DNA of 7,300 bases from Candidatus Bathyarchaeota archaeon. Lineage in GTDB: Archaea; Thermoproteota; Bathyarchaeia; Bathyarchaeales; Bathyarchaeaceae. The notes beneath the pieces are model-generated. The model was not told the DNA's origin. It saw only the letters and a list, made by a program, of their open reading frames with translations, and searched no databases. A program made the translations under genes and the position numbers. The stretch is taken from NCBI GenBank assembly GCA_020356305.1, contig CP070636.1, positions 1,319,479 to 1,326,778 on the forward strand, given 5' to 3'. Positions 5,024-7,300 of the stretch are shown here, one piece after another. The first letter of the stretch is position 1; each line of letters opens with the position of its first letter.

Positions 5024-5749
5024 ATGGAAATCAAAGGCCTTGTCGACCTCAGCTTAGTAGATTGGGACAGAAAGATATCTATGGTCATCTTCCTAGCAGG
5101 CTGCAACATGCGCTGTCCGTTCTGTTACAATGTCAAGTTGGTTCTTAATCCGGAAAAGTTGTCAACCGTACCGTTTGAACAGATAGAGAAGCGCCTAAAA
5201 AGGAACACCGGGTGGACTGATGGTGTTGTCATCACAGGCGGAGAACCGACAATCCATAGAGACTTGCCATACCTTTGCCAAAAAATAAAGAAGTTGGGAT
5301 TCTTAGTCAAGCTGGACACAAATGGAACCAATCCTGTAATGACAGAAAAACTGATCACCACAAAACTTGTGGACTACGTAGCCATGGACATTAAGGCCCC
5401 TTTAACTGAGGACAAATATTTCAGGGCGTGTGGCGTCAACACGGAGAACCTGCTGGAAGAAATTGAAAAAACCATAGACCTCCTGCTCAAGGATGAAGTT
5501 GGATACGAGTTTAGAACCACTGTTGTCCCCAGCCTCCACAGCAAACAAGACATCAAGGACATATGCAAGCGAATAAGAGGTTGCAGAAAATACGTCATGC
5601 AAGACTTCAAAGGCGACGTGGAAACGGTCAATCGAAAATTCGAGAATTCGAAACCCTTCTCAGAGGACCATATCAAAGCATTTCTCACGACGGCGAAGAA
5701 AATTGTGCCCAACACCATGCTGAGAGGTTTCTCTCACCTATCTTTCTAG
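5024..5749 (+). CDS. Radical-SAM activating enzyme, NrdG/PflA type
   Basis: A 241-residue radical-SAM protein. The start MEIKGLVDLSLVDW and FLAGCNMRCPFCYN match the family annotated as anaerobic ribonucleotide-reductase activating protein (NrdG2-like, related to pyruvate formate-lyase activase). C27-x3-C31-x2-C34 is the [4Fe-4S]/SAM motif. GGEPT at 72-76 contacts SAM, KLDTNGTNP and the YVAMDIKAPL strand follow in the barrel, and there is no extra ferredoxin cluster domain. Such enzymes place a glycyl radical on a partner; no glycyl-radical enzyme is in this window, so the partner is unknown. TTG 5021 directly precedes ATG 5024, and the ATG is preferred. It follows thiC by 85 bp and converges on the ATPase gene at 5828. 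Family assignment is firm; the exact target is inferred. Confidence 0.85.
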   Translation: MEIKGLVDLSLVDWDRKISMVIFLAGCNMRCPFCYNVKLVLNPEKLSTVPFEQIEKRLKRNTGWTDGVVITGGEPTIHRDLPYLCQKIKKLGFLVKLDTNGTNPVMTEKLITTKLVDYVAMDIKAPLTEDKYFRACGVNTENLLEEIEKTIDLLLKDEVGYEFRTTVVPSLHSKQDIKDICKRIRGCRKYVMQDFKGDVETVNRKFENSKPFSEDHIKAFLTTAKKIVPNTMLRGFSHLSF

Positions 5750-5768
5750 CTGGGGCTATAGGGAGCAA

Positions 5769-5791
5769 GGTTTTTGGCAGAACCAAAAATC
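5769..5791. terminator. Two-way terminator-like hairpin between convergent genes
   Basis: GGTTTTTGG (5769-5777) pairs with CCAAAAATC (5783-5791) in a 9-bp stem with one G-U pair and loop CAGAA. Each strand presents a T5 run, which suits archaeal T-tract termination for both the radical-SAM transcript and the opposing ATPase transcript. Confidence 0.5.
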
Positions 5792-5827
5792 TCACGCGCG
5801 CATTAAGAAGCTGATGTGGAGAACAGG

Positions 5828-6904
5828 TCAAGCAAGTTTCTGTAAAACTGCTTCGGGCTTGAACTCTTCGCGTGACCTGACAGAGGCCTCTTCAACGTAG
5901 AGTTGCACCGCATATTTGAGTGCTTCTTCACTGACAGGTAGGTAGTCCATATCCGAATGGAAATAGTTGAGAAGAGAAGCGGCGCAGGCAAATCGAATAG
6001 CTCGGTCTTCCAAGCGCGTCGAAAACCTTACAAACTCGTGAGGGATCTCCTCCAAAATTGCTTTCCTAGCCTTTCCAACCAGATCGTATGCTTGAGGAGT
6101 GATCATGACGGGCTTGTAAGGAAATTGCCCTTTGACCGATGGATGTTCTGTTTCTATGGCGTAGACGAGGGTGAGGTGATCGCGTACCTGTCTGGCACCC
6201 TTTTCGATGTCAATCTCGCCGAACGCGAGTCTCATCTGGCTCTGTGCAATTTCCACGTAGCGTTGTTTTGTCAAGGTGTGTAGGCGACAGAGCATTCGGT
6301 CCTCGATAGCATTGAAGTTGGGATCTTGAACCGTCACTTCGTACCCCCTCCCGTAGGTTACCACGTTGTAGGTCGCGCTGAAATAAGAGTTGAAACGGTA
6401 GGGCCCAACAACCTCTCGATGCAGTTCGTACTTGATTGCTCCCTGCTCCATCGCTAGTTTCAACGGTTCCACCATGCCTTTGTACTTAAACCAGTCGTTG
6501 AACTCTGGAATGATGAAGTTGAAGGTTCGTTTTTCGTAGGCTTGACCGATCCGGATGAAACGCGCTGGAGTCATTCCTCCAGTGTAGCGGTTGCGTCCAG
6601 GAATCCCATGTGGAAAGACATTGGCATCCAGCTTTCCCAAGATCATGTCTCGAGTAGAGAAGCTTTTTCCTGTTCCTGGCTCTCCGAATAGGGAGAGGTT
6701 CCATCCGGTCCGCATTCCCGTCTTTCCATGTTCATGAATAATCGCCGCGTCGGCCAACCCATACTGTTGAGTGATGCTGAGCATGCTGTCAAAGTATAGG
6801 AGAGGCCCAAAGAGTTCTTGAAGGTAGCTTGCGAGAGAACCTAGTGAGAAAATCTTTCCAAACTTGATAGTTGCATCCAGACGTTGCGTTACCAGGGTGT
6901 TCAA
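5828..6904 (-). CDS. MCM-like AAA+ ATPase with altered Walker B
   Basis: A 358-residue protein. Walker A is GEPGTGKS at 74-81. The Walker B position reads FIIPEFNDW (130-138), which aligns with IDEFDKM of MCM helicases but has Pro for the metal-coordinating Asp while keeping the Glu (E134). LKLAMEQGAIKYE (148-160) matches the MCM LHEAMEQG segment. FSATYN (175-180) fits sensor 1, AIEDRMLCRLH (199-209) the arginine-finger region, and RLEDRAIRFA (297-306) the sensor 2/lid helix. No OB-fold or zinc domain of a replicative MCM precedes it. It is thus a divergent MCM-related AAA+ protein of unknown role. The start given is a TTG right after the TAA of the upstream ORF, in the same frame, with no ribosome site. 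An internal start such as ATG at residue 41 is possible. It ends 78 bp from the radical-SAM gene. Confidence 0.7.
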   Translation of the reverse strand: MNTLVTQRLDATIKFGKIFSLGSLASYLQELFGPLLYFDSMLSITQQYGLADAAIIHEHGKTGMRTGWNLSLFGEPGTGKSFSTRDMILGKLDANVFPHGIPGRNRYTGGMTPARFIRIGQAYEKRTFNFIIPEFNDWFKYKGMVEPLKLAMEQGAIKYELHREVVGPYRFNSYFSATYNVVTYGRGYEVTVQDPNFNAIEDRMLCRLHTLTKQRYVEIAQSQMRLAFGEIDIEKGARQVRDHLTLVYAIETEHPSVKGQFPYKPVMITPQAYDLVGKARKAILEEIPHEFVRFSTRLEDRAIRFACAASLLNYFHSDMDYLPVSEEALKYAVQLYVEEASVRSREEFKPEAVLQKLA

Positions 6905-7204
6905 TTATTCGTCTAGCTCTTTATCCATGCTCTTGATCATTTGCCGTTCTTCAGAGATGTAGTCCACTTCTTTCACTCCGATAGCTGGCGCCACAGCTAG
7001 TTTCGGAGGCACTACGATTCTTAGCTCCATCTGAACTATTGGAGAGACCTCCTCAGGTATCTCCCACTCTTGATACTGCCCACCTCGATATGAGGTCACA
7101 ATAACCTTCAACTTTTCGAGTTCAGCTAGAATGGGAATGGGATCGACGCCGGGCTTCAAGTTTTTCTTAATCTCATCTAAGCTGCAGCCTCCGCCAGCTT
7201 TCAT
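6905..7204 (-). CDS. Winged-helix-like small protein, possibly part of a broken larger gene
   Basis: A 99-residue ORF. Residues 8-55 look like a winged helix: CSLDEIKKNL (helix 2), DPIPILAELEKLKVI (helix 3), and a wing with VTSYRGGQYQEWEIPEE. A linker with PPKLAVAPAIGV and a charged helical end, MIKSMDKELDE, follow. With ATG 7204 as start, the first helix would be missing, yet codons just upstream in the same frame read VAVLTSLM, as a first helix should, back to a TGA at 7226-7228. The ORF ends in TAA, and the ATPase reading frame continues in phase right behind it. It may be a real partner gene of the ATPase or the middle piece of a longer interrupted gene. No family is recognised with certainty. 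Confidence 0.5.
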   Translation of the reverse strand: MKAGGGCSLDEIKKNLKPGVDPIPILAELEKLKVIVTSYRGGQYQEWEIPEEVSPIVQMELRIVVPPKLAVAPAIGVKEVDYISEERQMIKSMDKELDE

Positions 7205-7225
7205 CAGACTTGTCAGAACGGCAAC

Positions 7226-7300
7226 TCAGTTTTCTACGAATTTCTTCTTCACCTGATTAACACTGGTTTGGATCATTCTGTCGGATCCTTCGAGGCGCAG
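7226..7300 (-). CDS. C-terminal end of an ORF running off the window
   Basis: The minus strand is open from the window edge to a TGA at 7226-7228, giving 24 residues that end in VNQVKKKFVEN. This is too short to assign. It lies in the same frame as the two ORFs downstream of it, and its last residues read smoothly into the first helix of the next ORF if the TGA is ignored. It is either the end of a separate upstream gene or the beginning of one interrupted gene. Confidence 0.4.
   Translation of the reverse strand: MRLEGSDRMIQTSVNQVKKKFVEN

Noticed and set aside
4954..5148. 64-codon plus-strand frame covering the start of the radical-SAM gene
   Set aside because: It overlaps the well-supported radical-SAM frame, including the cluster cysteines, and its translation has no recognisable domain.
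5957..6283. 108-codon plus-strand frame opposite the ATPase gene
   Set aside because: It is antisense to a conserved AAA+ core and its translation looks like noise.

Overview
The window looks archaeal. It encodes a RIO2-type kinase, a lone Sm-like (LSm) protein, a rhodanese-less ThiI with the archaeal three-cysteine arrangement, an archaeal COG2522-type helix-turn-helix regulator and an MCM-like AAA+ ATPase. Promoters look like TATA boxes placed about 25 bp before short or absent leaders, and Shine-Dalgarno sites are scarce. A Thermoproteota/Bathyarchaeia-like source is my guess from gene content only. No mobile element, CRISPR array or rRNA is visible.

Layout. 1-238: C-terminal end of a probably secreted beta-sandwich protein. 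362-436 (minus): intron-less tRNA-Cys(GCA) with encoded CCA, transcribed divergently from 578-964 (plus), a small HTH regulator with a Cys/His-rich tail. The tRNA and regulator promoters each carry an almost identical 15-bp palindrome. The regulator is followed by thiI (1027-2244) and rio2 (2350-3240). rio2 converges on an LSm gene (3247-3483, minus) across a perfect 8-bp hairpin. LSm is divergent from thiC (3640-4938), which is followed by a radical-SAM activase of the NrdG/PflA type (5024-5749). That gene converges, over a two-way terminator-like hairpin, on a minus-strand group: an MCM-like ATPase (5828-6904), a winged-helix-like ORF (6905-7204) and a partial ORF running off the window (7226-7300).

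How the parts may work together. ThiI makes 4-thiouridine at position 8 of tRNAs, and the neighbouring tRNA-Cys has U8. The regulator has a CxxC-x9-CxxH-x9-CxxC tail, and the shared palindromes suggest it represses itself and possibly tRNA-Cys. This would be a small sulfur-, iron- or redox-linked circuit (inference). ThiC makes the pyrimidine half of thiamine and, like the activase downstream, is a SAM/Fe-S radical enzyme, which fits an anaerobe.

The least explained part is the right end. The MCM-like ATPase has Pro where the Walker B Asp belongs. All three minus-strand ORFs lie in one reading frame, separated only by a TGA and a TAA. The TGA seems to cut through the first helix of the winged-helix domain. 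This could be a decaying or split gene, sequence errors, or stop-codon readthrough.
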